A DNA stretch of 7,063 bases, taken from contig JAAZDX010000087.1 of the NCBI GenBank assembly GCA_012512605.1, forward strand, positions 1-7,063, given 5' to 3'. Position numbers and translations under genes: made by a program. Shown here piece after piece: positions 6,035-7,063 of this stretch; within the stretch, counting starts at the first letter, position 1, and every line of letters starts with the position of its first letter. The notes under the pieces are model-generated. The model saw only the letters and a list, made by a program, of their open reading frames with translations, searched no databases and was not told the DNA's origin. The DNA comes from Bacillota bacterium (GTDB taxonomy: Bacteria; Bacillota; UBA4882; UBA10575).

Positions 6035-6122
6035 GTAAATTCAAGAAGAGAACACACCCCGAACTTGCACCGCCTTTCGCCCCAAAGCATGAGGGAAAAG
6101 CAGGCAAAAAAGGGGCATATAC

Positions 6123-6193
6123 TCCCAATAGTCGAACAATTTACGGTTGCTCGGTAGAAACTTTAGGCCCATATTGCCTAGATTATATTGGGA
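6123..6193 (-). ncRNA. Purine riboswitch aptamer, guanine/hypoxanthine class
   Basis: Read on the minus strand, all parts of the aptamer are present. P1 is TCCCAATA (6186-6193) with TATTGGGA (6123-6130), eight perfect pairs. P2 is TAGGC/GCCTA with loop AATATGG. The J2/3 segment AAGTTTCTACC is the conserved core. P3 is GAGCAA/TTGTTC (one G·U) with loop CCGTAAA, and L2 and L3 are the 7-nt loops that dock. The J3/1 segment reads CGACTAT, so the base-discriminating position (74 in the B. subtilis xpt aptamer) is C, which pairs with guanine or hypoxanthine; adenine switches have U there. It lies in the leader of a purine permease gene, as in other Bacillota, and is followed by an intrinsic terminator, so ligand should lower transcription. 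Core match to the consensus is nearly complete. Confidence 0.97.
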
Positions 6194-6258
6194 TCCATAT
6201 TTCATTGTCGAAGCGTAAGGCGGGCGATCACCGGACCGCAAACCTTCACTCCATCAGC

Positions 6259-6287
6259 AGTATATAAAAGCAGCCGTAAGTAGTCAA
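6259..6287 (-). promoter_or_regulatory. Sigma-A-type promoter of the riboswitch-permease unit
   Basis: On the minus strand TTGACT (6282-6287) is followed by a 17-bp spacer and TATACT (6259-6264), each 5/6 to consensus, with A/T-rich sequence upstream of the -35. The predicted start is near 6252, about 60 nt before the aptamer, giving a leader of about 350 nt to the permease ATG. Position and strength make this the best promoter in the window. Confidence 0.88.
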
Positions 6288-6323
6288 GTTTAAACCGGAA
6301 ATTTTAACTGTTCGTTACAGAGC

Positions 6324-6352
6324 AAAACGGTATCACGGCCGCACGGGACCGC
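6324..6352 (-). terminator. Possible weak terminator after the symporter gene
   Basis: On the minus strand GCGGT (6348-6352) can pair with ACCGT (6327-6331) around a GC-rich 16-nt loop, followed by TTTTGC. The outer stem is only five pairs including one G·U, so this is a weak call. It lies between the symporter stop and the permease promoter, where a terminator would be expected. Confidence 0.3.
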
Positions 6353-6366
6353 CGCCTTACCAAACA

Positions 6367-6388
6367 GGCTTTTACGAAACGTAAAGCC
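6367..6388. repeat. Hairpin straddling the symporter stop codon
   Basis: On the minus strand GGCTTTACG (6380-6388) pairs with CGTAAAAGCC (6367-6376) with a single bulged A and a 3-nt loop. The stop codon (6372-6374) is in the stem. The following TGTTTGGT is a poor T-run, so it may be an mRNA 3'-end stabiliser or an inefficient terminator. Confidence 0.45.
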
Positions 6389-7063
6389 GTGCTTTTTCAA
6401 ACTCCGCCTGGATCTCCGGCCCTGGCTCCTTCGTCAATAAGGTGACGAGCACAATCGCCACACAAGACAGGAGAAAAGCGGGTAATAACTCATAAATCCC
6501 CCAGATCCCACCTAAGGGCTTCAGCGCCAGCTTCCAGATGAAAACCGTCAAGCCGCCGGTTAACATCCCGGCTATCGCTCCCGCCCGGTTGACCCGTTTC
6601 CAAAACAGGGAGAAAAGCATAATTGGGCCAAAGGTTGCCCCAAAGCCGGCCCAGGCAAAGGAGACAATGGTAAAGATCACGCTGTTTTCGTCGAGGGCAA
6701 TCAGCATCCCGAAAACCGCAATCACCAGGAGGGTGATTCGGGTGACAATCAACACCGTACGGTCGGAAGCTTCCTTGCGCATGATCCCTTGGTAAAGGTT
6801 TTTCGAAAAAGCCGAAGCGGCAATCAATAAATAGGAGTCGGAAGAGCTGATCGTCGCCGCCAGGATCCCGGCCATCACAAACCCGGCCAGTAAGGGGATA
6901 AAAGAACTGGTAGCCATCAGGATGAAGATGTTCTCCGCCGCGCTTTGCGTGAGGAAAGCCGCCGGGTAGATAAGCCGCCCAATAATCCCAATCCCAACAG
7001 CGGCCGCCAGCGAAATGGCGCACCAAACGGTGGCAATCCGGCGGGAGAGGGTCAACTGGGAGG
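6372..7063 (-). CDS. putP: Sodium/proline-type symporter (SSS family), C-terminal part (cut by the right edge)
   Basis: 229 complete codons remain open to the edge. The segment aligns by eye with the C-terminal half of E. coli PutP. The visible blocks are LAGFVMAGILAATISSSDSY, corresponding to PutP ILLSAILAAVMSTLSCQ; SFAWAGFGATFGPIMLFSLFW, corresponding to SYAWAGFGAAFGPVVLFSVMW; and the GAIAGMLTGGLTVFIWK segment. In ATISSS the first Ser matches PutP Ser340 and the second takes the place of Thr341, both sodium-site residues, a conservative change. About six hydrophobic segments are visible before a short hydrophilic tail ending RLYVS. The protein should import an organic solute, most likely proline, with sodium across the inner membrane; another substrate is possible because SSS members share this fold. 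A TTG at 7053-7055 is an internal leucine, not a start, since the frame continues upstream in family-like sequence. The gene has its own transcription unit relative to the riboswitch gene. Confidence 0.88.
   Translation of the reverse strand, partial: SQLTLSRRIATVWCAISLAAAVGIGIIGRLIYPAAFLTQSAAENIFILMATSSFIPLLAGFVMAGILAATISSSDSYLLIAASAFSKNLYQGIMRKEASDRTVLIVTRITLLVIAVFGMLIALDENSVIFTIVSFAWAGFGATFGPIMLFSLFWKRVNRAGAIAGMLTGGLTVFIWKLALKPLGGIWGIYELLPAFLLSCVAIVLVTLLTKEPGPEIQAEFEKARLYVS

Noticed and set aside
5902..6090. 62-codon minus-strand frame in the permease leader, considered as a leader peptide
   Set aside because: No ribosome binding site, spans the intrinsic terminator, and the leader is explained by the riboswitch.
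5900..6122. A second, tandem purine riboswitch aptamer in the leader
   Set aside because: TTTACGG occurs once more on the minus strand near 6035-6041 but without the TTTCTACC core or matching stems.
6016..6267. Plus-strand frame of 83 codons and the overlapping 66-codon minus-strand frame across the aptamer
   Set aside because: They overlap the riboswitch and promoter, lack protein family likeness and good starts.
7053..7055. TTG as start codon of the symporter
   Set aside because: The frame stays open to the window edge and the visible part corresponds to the middle and C-terminal half of the family, so the real start is outside.

Overview
The window looks like a chromosomal segment of a Gram-positive bacterium of the phylum Bacillota, probably a Clostridia-like lineage. 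This is inferred from strong GGAGGG-type ribosome binding sites, TTG and GTG starts, a sigma-A-type promoter feeding a guanine-class purine riboswitch ahead of a purine permease, and protein sequences typical of that phylum. The genus cannot be read from the sequence. All six genes lie on the minus strand and are transcribed from high to low coordinates. No plus-strand gene is supported.

In order of transcription: (i) the C-terminal 229 codons of a sodium/proline-type symporter (6372-7063), entering from the right edge; (ii) a regulatory leader of about 350 nt (5900-6287) with promoter, guanine riboswitch aptamer and intrinsic terminator, followed by an NCS2 hypoxanthine/guanine permease (4481-5899) that ends in a strong hairpin terminator; (iii) a non-coding gap (4163-4414) with 34-bp tandem repeats; (iv) a radical SAM protein with a cobalamin-binding-type N-terminal domain and a DUF4070-like C-terminus (2612-4144); (v) a 426-bp gap (2186-2611) with related direct repeats and dyads, one of which provides the stop codon of gene iv; (vi) DNA-3-methyladenine glycosylase I, tag (1592-2185); (vii) cinA (262-1509); (viii) the first 38 codons of what looks like a coenzyme F420-0:L-glutamate ligase family protein (1-115), leaving at the left edge.

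The genes do not form one obvious pathway. The symporter and the purine permease are both uptake functions but are separately controlled. tag and cinA are both maintenance functions (alkylated-base repair and damaged pyridine nucleotide salvage) and may be partly co-transcribed. The radical SAM gene stands alone between two repeat-rich gaps. No mobile element, CRISPR array, tRNA or rRNA was seen. The best-supported regulatory feature is the guanine riboswitch. The least explained features are the two repeat families flanking the radical SAM gene. I did not find a convincing new multi-gene system.
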